DNA from: JAFDWI01 sp964449375 | Lineage (GTDB): Bacteria > Actinomycetota > Acidimicrobiia > Acidimicrobiales > Iamiaceae | Direction: 5' to 3' | Length of the DNA: 64,000 nt | Assembly (NCBI GenBank): GCA_964449375.1 | Contig: CAYVAS010000003.1 | Coordinates: forward strand, 16,893 to 80,892 | Shown here: positions 25,916-34,459 of the stretch, piece after piece | Position numbering within the stretch: position 1 is the first letter of the stretch | Layout of the letters: each line of letters begins with the position of its first letter | Position numbers and translations under genes: made by a program | Notes under the pieces: generated by a model | Told to the model about the DNA's origin: nothing | Seen by the model: the letters and a program-made list of their open reading frames with translations, nothing else | Database searches by the model: none

Positions 25916-26632
25916 TCAGTGGGGCCCGGTGGCGACGTAGACGGTGTTCGTCGAGGTGCCCCCGGTGTAGGGGTTGGCGAAGGGCACCACCGTGGCTTCG
26001 GCGTCGGTGAACACCGAGGCCAGGACGTCGACGAACGCGGGGTCCGGTGCCGCGTCGGACCACACCGCCACCACCCCGTCGTGGTGGAGCACTTGGGCGA
26101 GGCGGCTCAGCCCATCGGCGGTGTAGAAGCCGGCGTGGGACGGGTCCAGCACCCACGCCGGGGAGTGGTCGATGTCGACGAGGACCGCGTCGACTTCGGC
26201 GGGCACGTCCGGTCCGAACCCCTGCCCGGCGCGCACGAGTTCGAAGAAGTCCCCGTGGAGCAGCGCGCAACGCGGGTCGGAGGTCAACGCCTCGGCGACG
26301 GGCAGGAGCCCGCGGCGATGCCAGGAGATGACCGCGGACAACGCTTCGACGACATGCAGGCTGCGCACCCGGTCATCGCCCAGGACCGCCTGGGCGGTGT
26401 AGCCCAGGCCGAGCCCGCCCACCACCACATCCAGGTCGGTGCCCTCCAGGGCTGCGAGTCCCAGGTCCGCGAGCGCGATCTCGGCGACGGTGAACAACGA
26501 CGACATCAAAAACTCGTCGTCCAACTTGGCCTCGTACAGCTCGACGTGCAGCGCCGGGTCCTCACGCCGTCGCAGGCTGATCTCCCCCATCGGCGTCGAC
26601 TGCCGATCCAGCTCCTCGAAGAGCGCCGCCAC
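25916..26632 (-). CDS. Spermidine-synthase-like methyltransferase-fold protein
   Basis: A 238-residue protein with a Rossmann core. VVVGGLGLGYTAQAVL is the glycine-rich nucleotide loop near residue 70, LHVVEALSAVISWH carries the acidic Glu, and AVLVDIDHSPAW ends strand 4. The fold matches spermidine synthase-like proteins of Actinobacteria, but the classic GGGDG loop of true synthases is GGLGLG here. Polyamine synthesis is therefore doubtful and another SAM or decarboxy-SAM transfer is possible. It follows the universal stress protein gene by 32 bases on the same strand. Confidence 0.75.
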   Translation of the reverse strand: MAALFEELDRQSTPMGEISLRRREDPALHVELYEAKLDDEFLMSSLFTVAEIALADLGLAALEGTDLDVVVGGLGLGYTAQAVLGDDRVRSLHVVEALSAVISWHRRGLLPVAEALTSDPRCALLHGDFFELVRAGQGFGPDVPAEVDAVLVDIDHSPAWVLDPSHAGFYTADGLSRLAQVLHHDGVVAVWSDAAPDPAFVDVLASVFTDAEATVVPFANPYTGGTSTNTVYVATGPH

Positions 26633-26664
26633 GGCTCAGCCGCCGCGTGACGCATGGCCACGGA

Positions 26665-27141
26665 TCATGGGCGAACCCGAGCGTCGGCGGGAGGGTCCTC
26701 GACGTCGGGGACCACGACCACGGGACAGGTCGCCGCTCTGACCACGGCGGTGCTCACCGATCCCAGCAGCATGCCGCGCACCGCGCCCAGCCCCCGGGAG
26801 CCGACCACCAACAGCGCGGCGCCGTCGGCGGCTTCGAGCAGCGTCGGAGCTCCGGCCCCCATCACCACGTGGCGTTCCACCCGCACCTCTTCGGACACCT
26901 CGACCTTCTCGATCGCCGCGTCGAGGGTCGCCCGGGCCTGAGCCTGAGGCGTCTCGAGGTCCACGGCGAACGCGGAGCCCGGGTTGGCCGAAGCCACCGT
27001 GTCGTCGGCCCAGGCATGGACCACGGCGAGGGTCGCCTGTCGGAGCCGAGCCTCGGCGACCGCCCAGCGCAGCGCGACCAGCGAGCTGGATGAGCCGTCG
27101 ACGCCGACCACGATGCGTTGGAACTCGGGGGTGGGGGTCAT
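26665..27141 (-). CDS. Universal stress protein (UspA family)
   Basis: A single-domain 158-residue Usp. RIVVGVDGSSSS at the N-terminus and GSRGLGAVRGMLLGSVS near residue 120 (the G-2x-G-9x-G-S loop) indicate the ATP-binding subfamily. It starts 24 bases after the SulP stop and is probably co-transcribed with it, a frequent pairing in Actinobacteria. A role in stress or bicarbonate/sulfate transport regulation is inferred from the neighbour. Confidence 0.9.
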   Translation of the reverse strand: MTPTPEFQRIVVGVDGSSSSLVALRWAVAEARLRQATLAVVHAWADDTVASANPGSAFAVDLETPQAQARATLDAAIEKVEVSEEVRVERHVVMGAGAPTLLEAADGAALLVVGSRGLGAVRGMLLGSVSTAVVRAATCPVVVVPDVEDPPADARVRP

Positions 27142-27165
27142 GGGCGGTCCTCTGGCGCGCGCGGA

Positions 27166-28659
27166 TCAGTGGGAGGAGGTGAGGTGGCCGGTCATCCGGT
27201 CGTGGAGTTCGGCGCTGTGCCGGTTGAGGCCGACCAGCTCGGCGTCGATTCCGTGCGCCGCGAACTTGGCGACCACCGCGTCGAGCGCGGCCACCGCCGA
27301 TGTGTCCCAGATGTGGGCGTCGGTGAGGTCGATCACCGCTCGGTCGATGCATTCGGTGTAGTCGAACAGATGCAACAGTTCGTTCGTCGAGGCGAAGAAC
27401 AGTTCGCCGGTGACGTGGTAGACGCGGGTCCGTCCGTCGTCGGGGTCCACCACGCTGGTCACGTCGGCCACGTGCGCGACCCGACGGGCGAAGAAGATGG
27501 CCGCCAGCAGCACGCCCCCGGCGACGCCGAGCGCGAGGTTGCCCGTGGGCACGACGATGGCGACGGTGACGACCATCACCGCGGTCTCGGTGCGGGGCGC
27601 TCGACGGAGCTGGGAGATCCTGATGCTGTTCCAGTCGAAGGTCCCCACCGCGACCATGATCATCACCGCGACGAGCGCGGCCATGGGGATGGCGGCGATG
27701 AGGTCACCGAAGGCGAAGATGCCAAGGACCAGAAACACCCCGGCCGACAGCGTGGACAGCCGGGTGCGTCCGCCGTTCTTCACGTTGATCATCGACTGGC
27801 CGATCATGGCGCAGCCGGCCATGCCGCCGAGGAAGCCGGTCGCGACGTTGGCGACCCCCTGTCCGCGGGCTTCGCGGTCCTTGTCCGACCGCGAATCGGT
27901 GAGGTCGTCGATGAGCTGGGCGGTGAGCAGCGACTCCAGCAGGCCGACGAATGCCAGGGTCACCGCATAGGGGGCGATGATCCGGAGGGTCTCCAGATCG
28001 AAGGGCACCCCGGGAAGGGCCACCCAGGGCAACGCGTCTGGCAGGTCTCCCATGTCGCCGACGGTGGGTACGGTGACCCCGACCAGGGCGGCGCCGACGC
28101 CGAGCACGACGATCGCAACGAGGGGTGCGGGAACCGCGGTGGTCAGTCGGGGCAGGCCGACCATGATCGCGATGCCGAGGCCGACCATGACGTACACGGC
28201 GGTTCCGAGGCCCACGAAGTGGTCGAGCTGGGCGAGAAAGATCAGGATCGCCAGGGCATTGACGAATCCCACCATCACGGTTCGGGGCACGAACCGCATG
28301 AGCCGGCCGACACCGAGCGCGCCGAGGGCGACCTGGACGATCCCGGCGCCGATGGTGGCGGCGAACAGGTATTCGACCCCGTGGTCCCGGACCAGGCTCA
28401 CCACCACCAGGGCCATCGCACCCGTGGCGGCCGAGATCATGGCGCGGCGCCCACCGGCGAACGCGATGATGATCGCGATCGAAAACGAGGCGTAGAGCCC
28501 GACCTTGGGATCCACGCCGGCGATGATCGAGAACGAGATCGCCTCGGGCACCAGAGCGAGCGCCACCACCAGACCGGCGAGCAGTTCGGTCTTGGGACGG
28601 CCGACCCACTCGGCACGGAACCGGGCGCGTCGGTCGGGGTGGTCGATGGCGACGTTCAA
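27166..28659 (-). CDS. SulP-family anion permease with STAS domain
   Basis: A 497-residue transporter. About ten to twelve membrane segments cover residues 25-380, opening with ALALVPEAISFSIIAGVDP and GLYASF, the SulP signature. The C-terminal STAS domain includes RAVIDLTDAHIWDTSAVAALD, with the conserved Asp/Thr-Ser of the anti-sigma-antagonist fold. It would carry sulfate, bicarbonate or another small anion; the ion is not predictable. Only TTG 28659 is available as start near the conserved N-terminus, with no clear ribosome site, so the exact start is uncertain. It heads an operon with the universal stress protein. Confidence 0.88.
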   Translation of the reverse strand: MNVAIDHPDRRARFRAEWVGRPKTELLAGLVVALALVPEAISFSIIAGVDPKVGLYASFSIAIIIAFAGGRRAMISAATGAMALVVVSLVRDHGVEYLFAATIGAGIVQVALGALGVGRLMRFVPRTVMVGFVNALAILIFLAQLDHFVGLGTAVYVMVGLGIAIMVGLPRLTTAVPAPLVAIVVLGVGAALVGVTVPTVGDMGDLPDALPWVALPGVPFDLETLRIIAPYAVTLAFVGLLESLLTAQLIDDLTDSRSDKDREARGQGVANVATGFLGGMAGCAMIGQSMINVKNGGRTRLSTLSAGVFLVLGIFAFGDLIAAIPMAALVAVMIMVAVGTFDWNSIRISQLRRAPRTETAVMVVTVAIVVPTGNLALGVAGGVLLAAIFFARRVAHVADVTSVVDPDDGRTRVYHVTGELFFASTNELLHLFDYTECIDRAVIDLTDAHIWDTSAVAALDAVVAKFAAHGIDAELVGLNRHSAELHDRMTGHLTSSH

Positions 28660-28868
28660 GAGCAGGAGGCCTTCGCGGCTTGGCGGCGCGCTGAAGGCGC
28701 TGCGAAACGGACGGGGAGTTCGTCGGACGAAGCGGGCCCACGGCCGGTCCGGTCCCGGCCCGCCGGGGGCGCTCCATCGACCCGGTGGACCGTACCCTCA
28801 CCTGACGGAGTGTTCCAAGCAGGCCCGCGGTGACTTCGGTGACGCCCCGACCGCGGAGGCGACGTCGG

Positions 28869-29564
28869 TCAGGTTTCGGCGATGCGCACGCAGCAGTAGC
28901 CGGGTTCGGGCGCCAGCCTGGCGCTGAGGTCCCCATCGGCCTGCAGGCCCTCGATGACCCCGGTGAGCAGCTCGCGGTTCATGGTGCACACCAGGTCCCG
29001 GTGTTCGGTCACCAGTCGGTGGAACGGACAGTTCTCCAGAGCGATCTCGTCTCCGGCATCCGAGGTGGGCTCATAGCCGTGACGGGCCAGGACCTCCCGG
29101 ACAGCGGTTCGGTCGTCACCGGCCGGCCGGTCCCCCGCTTCCTGCGCGATGCGCACCCCGGCGGCACGTGCGGCGACGCTGACGCACGCCGCGATCGGCG
29201 CACCGGTACGTTCGGCCTCGGCGACCGCGGACGCGAGTACCGACCCGGCCAGATCGTAGCGGCGCTCGGGCACCGAGGCGGACACCTCGGTCGCCGTGGG
29301 CCGGTAGAGCTTCGCCGGACGGCCCGCCCCGGGGCCGCTGCGCCCGGTGGTCCGCCGGAAGCTGACCTCGACCACCCCGGTCTCCACCAGCTTGTCCAGG
29401 TGGAAGGCCGCGACCGACCGGGGCAGCCCCAGCGCCGCGGATGCCTCGTCCCGGCTCACCCAGTCGTCGCGCTCGGCCAGCAGGCGGTACAGCTCACGTC
29501 GCAGGGGTTGATCCAGCGCGGCGATGCCGCTGATGCGCCGGTCCAGGTCGTCGGGGGCGGTCAT
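28869..29564 (-). CDS. ArsR/SufR-like winged-helix regulator with C-terminal Cys motif
   Basis: A 231-residue regulator. Residues 15-75 form a winged helix (ALDQPLRRELYRLLAERDDWVSR, then LGLPRSVAAFHLDKLVETG). The C-terminal domain carries ENCPFHRLV, LVCTMN and PGYCCVRI, a Cys/His arrangement like the [Fe-S]-sensing SufR family. It probably represses its target when a cluster or metal state changes. It is divergent from the DoxX-like gene, with 88 bases between starts, so that gene is the likely target. Ligand identity is inference. Confidence 0.82.
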   Translation of the reverse strand: MTAPDDLDRRISGIAALDQPLRRELYRLLAERDDWVSRDEASAALGLPRSVAAFHLDKLVETGVVEVSFRRTTGRSGPGAGRPAKLYRPTATEVSASVPERRYDLAGSVLASAVAEAERTGAPIAACVSVAARAAGVRIAQEAGDRPAGDDRTAVREVLARHGYEPTSDAGDEIALENCPFHRLVTEHRDLVCTMNRELLTGVIEGLQADGDLSARLAPEPGYCCVRIAET

Positions 29565-29589
29565 GGACCCAGTCTAAAACAGAAACTCA

Positions 29590-29619
29590 TTGACACAACA
29601 GTGCGCTGCTCTCTATCGT
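29590..29619 (+). promoter_or_regulatory. Probable sigma-70-type promoter of the DoxX-like gene
   Basis: TTGACA (29590-29595) and TATCGT (29614-29619) are separated by 18 bases in a locally AT-rich stretch, 34 bases before the ATG. ATTGAC and GTCAAT also form an inverted repeat flanking the promoter. The -10 hexamer is imperfect. Confidence 0.5.
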
Positions 29620-29652
29620 CAATCATCATCATCTATAGAGGAGCTGCCCTCC

Positions 29653-30078
29653 ATGTCCACCACGACCGCTGCACGCACCGCCCCGACCTCCCGTCTCGAC
29701 GACCCCGCTTTCCAGGCCTTCACCCTGTTGCGCATCGGGTTCACCGTCGCCCCGATCCTCTTCGGCCTCGACAAGTTCCTCGACTGGCTCGTCAACTGGG
29801 AGATCTACCTGGCACCCCAACTCGACGACCTGATCCCCGGCAGCGCCAACGACGCCATGCTCATCGTCGGCGTCGTCGAGATCGTCGCCGGACTCGTCGT
29901 CGCCATCCGTCCCCGCTTCGGCGGAATCCTGGTGGCCGCCTGGCTCGCCGGCATCATCGTGTCCCTGCTGCTACTGGGCGACCACTACGACATCGCCCTT
30001 CGGGACTTCGGACTGCTGCTCGGCGCGGTGACCCTCGCTCGTCTGGCCACGCTCTTCGACGGTCGCACCGCCCACTGA
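29653..30078 (+). CDS. DoxX-like membrane protein
   Basis: A 141-residue protein with four membrane segments (LLRIGFTVAPILFGLDKFLDW opening, then two central helices and one C-terminal). FGLDKF and the following Trp are typical of DoxX/DoxD-like proteins, often linked to redox or thiosulfate handling. ATG 29653 has GGAG about ten bases upstream. It is divergent from the SufR-like regulator. Its last 108 bases overlap the tail of the convergent P-type ATPase gene. Confidence 0.83.
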   Translation: MSTTTAARTAPTSRLDDPAFQAFTLLRIGFTVAPILFGLDKFLDWLVNWEIYLAPQLDDLIPGSANDAMLIVGVVEIVAGLVVAIRPRFGGILVAAWLAGIIVSLLLLGDHYDIALRDFGLLLGAVTLARLATLFDGRTAH

Positions 30079-31947
30079 CCCCCGGGGGCGACGACGCAGC
30101 AGCCGCATGGCGTTGGCGATGACGGCCAGCACCGAGGCCTGGTGCACCAGCATGCCGATCGCCATGGTGACCCCTCCGAAGAGCACACCGGCGAGCAGCA
30201 GCGACACCGTGGCCAGAGCGATCACGACGTTCTGACGCATGTTGGCGACGGTCCGCTTGGCCAGCGCGATCGCCTCGGGCAGGTCGAGCAGGTCGTCTCC
30301 CATGAGGGCGATGTCCGCGGTCTCCACCGCGACCGCGGACCCGGCTGCTCCCATGGCCACCCCGATGTCGGCGGTGGCCAGCGCAGGGGCGTCGTTGACG
30401 CCGTCGCCGACCATGGCCACAGTGCGGCCCGCGGCCTGCAGGGCGGCGACCCGGTCGAGTTTGCCCTCTGGCAACAACCCGGCGCCGACCTCGTCGATGC
30501 CGGTCCGCTCGGCGATCGCGCGGGCCACTGGCTCCACATCTCCGGTGAGCATGAGCACCTCGTCGACTCCGACCGCGTGCACGCGCCGAACCATCTCGGC
30601 GGCGTCGGGGCGCAGGGTGTCGGCGACGGCAAGCACCCCGACGGCCGCGTCGTCGACCGCGACCACCATGGGCGTCTGACCTTCCGATGCCAGCCCGGCG
30701 GCGACACGACGGGCCGCGTCGAGGTCGGCGATGCCGTGTTGTTCGACCAGTGCGAGGTTGCCCACGAGCACGCGTGTGCCGTCCAGACGGGCCACGATCC
30801 CCTTTCCGGCGACCGGTTCGGTGGCATCGGGCATGCGCACGGGCGCCACCCCCGCCTCGGCAGCCGCTTCCAGGATCGGACGCGCGAGGGGGTGCTCGGA
30901 ACCGGCCTCGGCCAGTGCCGCCCACTCCAGCACCTCGTCGGCGTCGCGGGTCGGATCCAGCGCCACCACACGGGTCAGCGCGGGGCGGCCCTCGGTGAGT
31001 GTGCCGGTCTTGTCAAGCGCGACCGTGTCGATCCGCGCCGCGGTCTCGAGGAACTCGCCACCCTTGATCAGGATGCCGTCACGGGCGGCGCGGCCGATTC
31101 CCGCCACGATCGACACCGGAATCGAGATCACCAGCGCGCCGGGGCAGCCGATCACCAGCAGCGTGAGGCCCAGCACCACGTTGCCGGTGAGCAGCCCCAC
31201 GGCCAGCGCGCCGATCATGATCGCCGGCGTGTACCAGGCCGAGAAGCGGTCCATGAACTGCGCCGCGCGGGCCTTGGCGTCCTGGGCCTCCTCGACGCGG
31301 TGGATGATACGAGCCAGGGTGGTGTCGGCGCCCACCCCGGTGGCCCGCACCTGCAGGAACCCGCCGTGGGACACCGTGCCGGCGAACACGCGGTCCCCCG
31401 GGCTCTTCTCCACCGGGATCGACTCGCCGGTGATCGAGGCCTCGTCCAGGGCGCCGGCGCCGGCCACGACCTCACCGTCGACGGGAACCTTCGCACCGTT
31501 CTTGACCAGCACGATCTCGCCGGGCTGCACTTCGGCGGCGCCGACTTCGACCTGCTCGGAACCGCGGAGCACCACGGCAACATCGGGCGCCACCGCGACG
31601 AGCTCGGCCAGGGCCGAGCGGGTCCGGTTCAAGGTGGCGACCTCTAGGGCGTGGCCCACGGCGAACAGGAACGTGACCGCGGCGGCCTCCCAGTACTCGC
31701 CGATGATGACCGCACCGATGGCGGCGACGCTCACCAGCAGGTCGATGCCGAGCGTGCGAACCTGCAGCGCGCGGACCGCGTTGCGCACGATGCCGGCACC
31801 GGCGACCACCGCCGCCGCCACCATGCCGATCGCGCCGATTCCGGGCCGGTCGAAGCCGTGTTCGGCGACCAGCGCGACGACGATGAACAGTCCGGCCAGC
31901 GCGGGGACGCCCCACCGCTGTCGGAGCTGCTGCAGGTTCTGGTTCAT
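29971..31947 (-). CDS. Heavy-metal P1B-type ATPase (CPG variant)
   Basis: A 658-residue pump. TM helices open the protein, TGES is in the actuator domain, DKTGTLTEG is the phosphorylation site, SEHPLARP is the HP motif of metal ATPases, GDGVNDAPAL is the hinge, and the last helices end at NAMRLLRRRP. The metal-binding helix motif reads VIGCPGALVIS where CPC is usual. There is no N-terminal HMA domain; a separate HMA protein lies upstream. It probably exports Zn, Cd, Pb or a related cation. ATG 31947 has GAGAGG nine bases upstream. About 40 C-terminal residues are hydrophilic and lie antisense to the DoxX gene. Confidence 0.9.
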   Translation of the reverse strand: MNQNLQQLRQRWGVPALAGLFIVVALVAEHGFDRPGIGAIGMVAAAVVAGAGIVRNAVRALQVRTLGIDLLVSVAAIGAVIIGEYWEAAAVTFLFAVGHALEVATLNRTRSALAELVAVAPDVAVVLRGSEQVEVGAAEVQPGEIVLVKNGAKVPVDGEVVAGAGALDEASITGESIPVEKSPGDRVFAGTVSHGGFLQVRATGVGADTTLARIIHRVEEAQDAKARAAQFMDRFSAWYTPAIMIGALAVGLLTGNVVLGLTLLVIGCPGALVISIPVSIVAGIGRAARDGILIKGGEFLETAARIDTVALDKTGTLTEGRPALTRVVALDPTRDADEVLEWAALAEAGSEHPLARPILEAAAEAGVAPVRMPDATEPVAGKGIVARLDGTRVLVGNLALVEQHGIADLDAARRVAAGLASEGQTPMVVAVDDAAVGVLAVADTLRPDAAEMVRRVHAVGVDEVLMLTGDVEPVARAIAERTGIDEVGAGLLPEGKLDRVAALQAAGRTVAMVGDGVNDAPALATADIGVAMGAAGSAVAVETADIALMGDDLLDLPEAIALAKRTVANMRQNVVIALATVSLLLAGVLFGGVTMAIGMLVHQASVLAVIANAMRLLRRRPRGSVGGATVEERGQTSEGHRAEQQSEVPKGDVVVVAQ

Positions 31948-32049
31948 GGTTTCCTCTCTCACGTTGTGCTTCGACGATCAGAGGCCGAGCGCCACGAGCG
32001 GTGCTCGCGGCGCTCGGCCGACGGTTGCATCCCGGATGGCGGGTCGGCC

Positions 32050-32292
32050 TCAGAAGGCCGACGGTCGGGCGGCGTAGCCCGCCTTGGCGACCGCGGCCAC
32101 CAGGTCATCGACGGTGGCCACGGTCGGGTCGTGGTCGACCTCGATGCGGGCGCTGGCGAAGTGCACCTTCACGGCGTCCACACCTTCCAGGCGGCCGACC
32201 TGCTTTTCGATCTTGGCCACGCACGACGGGCACGAGAATCCTTCGGCCCGCAGGGTGGTCCGGGTGGTGGTGGGGGCGGTGGTGACCGACAT
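32050..32292 (-). CDS. HMA-domain metal-binding protein (CopZ-like)
   Basis: An 80-residue ferredoxin-fold metal chaperone. GFSCPSCVAKIE carries the two metal-binding Cys (CxxC), and the rest (KQVGRLEGVDAVKVHF, DDLVAAVAKAGY) matches the HMA pattern. ATG 32292 has GAGGAG about seven bases upstream. It is 102 bases before the ATPase start and probably supplies the soluble metal-binding domain that the ATPase lacks, or delivers metal to it. Two Crp/Fnr-type palindromes lie upstream. Confidence 0.92.
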   Translation of the reverse strand: MSVTTAPTTTRTTLRAEGFSCPSCVAKIEKQVGRLEGVDAVKVHFASARIEVDHDPTVATVDDLVAAVAKAGYAARPSAF

Positions 32293-32360
32293 GATCTGCT
32301 CCTCTTTCTCGGTGGTTTCGTTGTCGATCCTCACCGTAGAAAGCCGCCGGAGGGGCGACC

Positions 32361-32375
32361 ATGACCTGGGTCAAT
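32361..32375. promoter_or_regulatory. Crp/Fnr-type palindrome (site 1)
   Basis: On the minus strand this reads ATTGACCCAGGTCAT: TTGAC-N4-GTCAT geometry, matching the Fnr-family TTGAY-N4-RTCAA layout except for the last base. It lies 69 bases upstream of the HMA gene start, downstream of the Crp/Fnr-type gene. Confidence 0.5.
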
Positions 32376-32387
32376 CAGCCGCGGAAG

Positions 32388-32401
32388 GTGACCAGAGTCA
32401 C
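32388..32401. promoter_or_regulatory. Crp/Fnr-type palindrome (site 2)
   Basis: GTGAC-N4-GTCAC, a perfect 5-4-5 inverted repeat overlapping the stop codon of the Crp/Fnr-type gene and 26 bases (centre to centre) from site 1. The same geometry in both sites supports a shared dimeric regulator. Confidence 0.5.
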
Positions 32402-33171
32402 TCGGCGCGCCCGTCTGCGAGCGCTCTCAGCGCGGCGGAATCCCGCAGCGCGATCCACCGACGGCCCGAATCGATCAGGCCCGCCCGCTTCCAGGAGCTC
32501 AACTGTCGACTCACCGACTCGGTGGCCGCGCCGGCCATCGACGCGAGGTCCTCGCGGTTGAGCGGGACGTCGATGAGCACCCCGTCCTCCCAGTCACGTC
32601 CCACCTTGTCGGCCAACAGCAACAACATGCCCGCGAGCCGGCGGGGCAGCGACGCACCGGCGAGCAGGTGCACGGTGTGGCGGGAGCGGCTCAGACGCTG
32701 GGCGACCCCGGCCAGCGTGGCCCGGGCCACCGCGGGAAAGTCGTCCATGATCCGGTCGAACACCTCGGCGTCCAGGCCCAGCAGGCAGGTGGGGGTCAGT
32801 GCCCAGGCGCTGTCGGTGTGGCGCTCTTCGCCCAAGGCGGGCACCGCGCCCAGCGGATCGCCGGGCCCGCACAGGTCGAGCACCGTCTCCTGACCGTCGG
32901 CGCTGGGCATCACGAGTTTCACGGCGCCGCTGGCGACCACGTAGATCCGGGTCGCCGGAGTACCCGCGTGGTAGACCGCCTCACCGGCGACGAACCCCTG
33001 GACCCGGCAACGTCGATCGACCTCGGCGAGTTCGTCGGGGGCCAGGTCGGCGAACAGCGGGGCACGGCCCAGCATCTGGCGCCGCACGTCCGGGGTGCAC
33101 ATGTGGGGCTGCGCGCTCGGATGCGACAGTGGAATCCGGCGGCGTTCCGCGGGTGGGTCGGTGGCGGTCAT
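32398..33171 (-). CDS. Crp/Fnr-family transcriptional regulator
   Basis: A 257-residue regulator. The cyclic-nucleotide-type beta barrel occupies residues 35-150 (GFVAGEAVYHAGTPATRIYVV, GDPLGAVPALG), a dimerisation helix follows (150-180), and a winged helix at 195-245 has DLASMAGAATESVSRQLSSWK as recognition element. The N-terminal Cys cluster of oxygen-sensing Fnr is not present (a single Cys in HMCTPDV), so a different signal is likely. It lies immediately upstream of the HMA-ATPase pair, separated by two palindromes with the right geometry for this family, so it probably controls them and perhaps itself. Confidence 0.9.
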   Translation of the reverse strand: MTATDPPAERRRIPLSHPSAQPHMCTPDVRRQMLGRAPLFADLAPDELAEVDRRCRVQGFVAGEAVYHAGTPATRIYVVASGAVKLVMPSADGQETVLDLCGPGDPLGAVPALGEERHTDSAWALTPTCLLGLDAEVFDRIMDDFPAVARATLAGVAQRLSRSRHTVHLLAGASLPRRLAGMLLLLADKVGRDWEDGVLIDVPLNREDLASMAGAATESVSRQLSSWKRAGLIDSGRRWIALRDSAALRALADGRAE

Positions 33172-33267
33172 GTCAGATCGAGCGGGCCGGGGTGAGCCAT
33201 TGAACGGCCCAGCCTAGGGAGCCGCCGAGGGCAGGGTGCTGTGCGTGTTCGGCCCTTGGCGATCCCC

Positions 33268-33284
33268 CCGCCCGAGGCGGGCGG
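33268..33284. terminator. Possible terminator hairpin
   Basis: CCGCCCG-AGG-CGGGCGG, a 7-bp stem about 70 bases past the PAP2 stop and 97 bases before the Crp/Fnr start (minus-strand direction). No T tract follows, so it may be only a pause or structural element. Confidence 0.3.
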
Positions 33285-33349
33285 CGGTCGTGGTCCTCGT
33301 CGGCGGCGCGATGGCGCTGGCCCGCCGCCGGGGGTGACCGGAGCCGGCC

Positions 33350-34042
33350 TCAGCGACCCGGGGGACGGTCCCCTGCGGACACGTCACGGAGGCGGTTGGT
33401 GAGGGTGGTCACGGGCCGTTCCAGCAGCAGCGTCGCGCCGATCACGATCGCCACGGCGAGCAGCATCCCGGTGAGCACGTCGTGGGGATAGTGCACGCCG
33501 ATGAGCACGCGGGAGGCACCCACGCCGAGAGCGAGGGGAACCGCCCACCACGCCGACCGCGGTGACCACAACACCAGCGCGGTCGCCAGGGCCGCCGCGA
33601 TGGCCGAGTGGTTGCTTGGCAGGGACCAGTCGGTGGCCCCCGGGCAGTCCGCAACGGTCGTGCCCGCGGGCAGGCTCAGGCAGGGGCGGGGCTCTGCCAA
33701 CGCGATCTTGAGGGCCTCACTGATGACGTAGGCCATCATGACGCCGATGACGGCGGCCCCGATGCGGGCCAGTCCGGCGGGATGGCGACGTTGGCGCCAG
33801 ACCGTCCAGACCGCGGCGACGGCAAGCAGCACCAGCCCGAGTTCGCTGAGCAACTCGAGGCCGCTGCCGACCCAGTCGGGCGCCGCTGCCACGTTGGTGA
33901 TCGCCCGGTCGTAGACCGAGCGGCTGGACGGCACGGGCAGTCCCCGTGACGCGGCGGCGCCCACCACGAGCAACGCGCCCGTCGTCGCGGCGATCCAACC
34001 GATGATGGGGGCTCGACGGGGAACGGGGTCGTGCGGCCGCAT
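33350..34042 (-). CDS. PAP2-family membrane phosphatase
   Basis: A 230-residue membrane phosphatase with about five helices. All three PAP2 motifs are present: KIALAEPRP (K-6x-RP), PSNHSA (PSxH plus following helix) and SRVLIGVHYPHDV (SR-5x-H-3x-D). It probably dephosphorylates a lipid phosphate such as undecaprenyl pyrophosphate or phosphatidate at the outer face. Its right neighbour is the damaged DUF4260 gene; the 78-base gap shows no promoter I can identify. Confidence 0.92.
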   Translation of the reverse strand: MRPHDPVPRRAPIIGWIAATTGALLVVGAAASRGLPVPSSRSVYDRAITNVAAAPDWVGSGLELLSELGLVLLAVAAVWTVWRQRRHPAGLARIGAAVIGVMMAYVISEALKIALAEPRPCLSLPAGTTVADCPGATDWSLPSNHSAIAAALATALVLWSPRSAWWAVPLALGVGASRVLIGVHYPHDVLTGMLLAVAIVIGATLLLERPVTTLTNRLRDVSAGDRPPGR

Positions 34043-34120
34043 GGGTGGGCTCCGGGACGCTGGGCGGACCGATCGACGCGACGATCGGCGCGGGTGCGCA
34101 ATCTTTGCCGTTCCGAGCGG

Positions 34121-34458
34121 TCACGGCGCCATCGAACCGGTCAGCGATGCCGGATGGTGACGCTGGTGACCGGTCGGGGTCCGCAGGCCGTACCCGGCCG
34201 CCCGATCGAAGAGCACGTGGGCCAACCAGGCAGCTCCGGCGACCGCGACCAACTCGGCGCCGAAGGCGAGACCGAGCGCCGTGGTCAGCAGCGGCAGGGT
34301 CATGTGGTGCACCAGGTTGTAGGCGGGAACCGCCCGAGGCGCCAGCACACCAGGTTCGGCGGCGTCCGTGAATCCTCCGAGGAGTGTCAGGTCGGGTGCC
34401 ATGGCAGCGGCGACGAGCACGGCGATGCCGAGGCCGCCGTGGTCGAGGGCCGTCACCA
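34121..34458 (-). pseudogene. DUF4260 membrane protein, 5'-truncated
   Basis: The visible frame reads ALDHGGLGIAVLVAAAMAPDLTLLGG, then VPAYNLVHHMTLPLL, WLAHVLFDRAAGYG and LRTPTGHQRHH. These are the conserved DUF4260 elements (APDLS-LG, YN-H, AH-GxDRxxGYG, TGF). The first helix, about 15-20 residues, and the start are missing: upstream the frame turns into the antisense of a TetR gene. GTG 34456 could allow a short product of about 111 residues. Together with the TetR fragment it marks a deletion of the shared 5' region of a divergent pair. Confidence 0.7.
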
Positions 34459-34459
34459 G

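Noticed and set aside
29589..29624. ATTGAC / GTCAAT inverted repeat around the DoxX promoter
   Set aside because: The arms are 23 or more bases apart, so it is not a normal dimer operator and may be chance.
33210..33340. Short frame ending in a hydrophobic helix and RRRG, like a sortase-signal tail
   Set aside because: Only about 35 codons, no upstream domain, and no sorting motif; likely chance.
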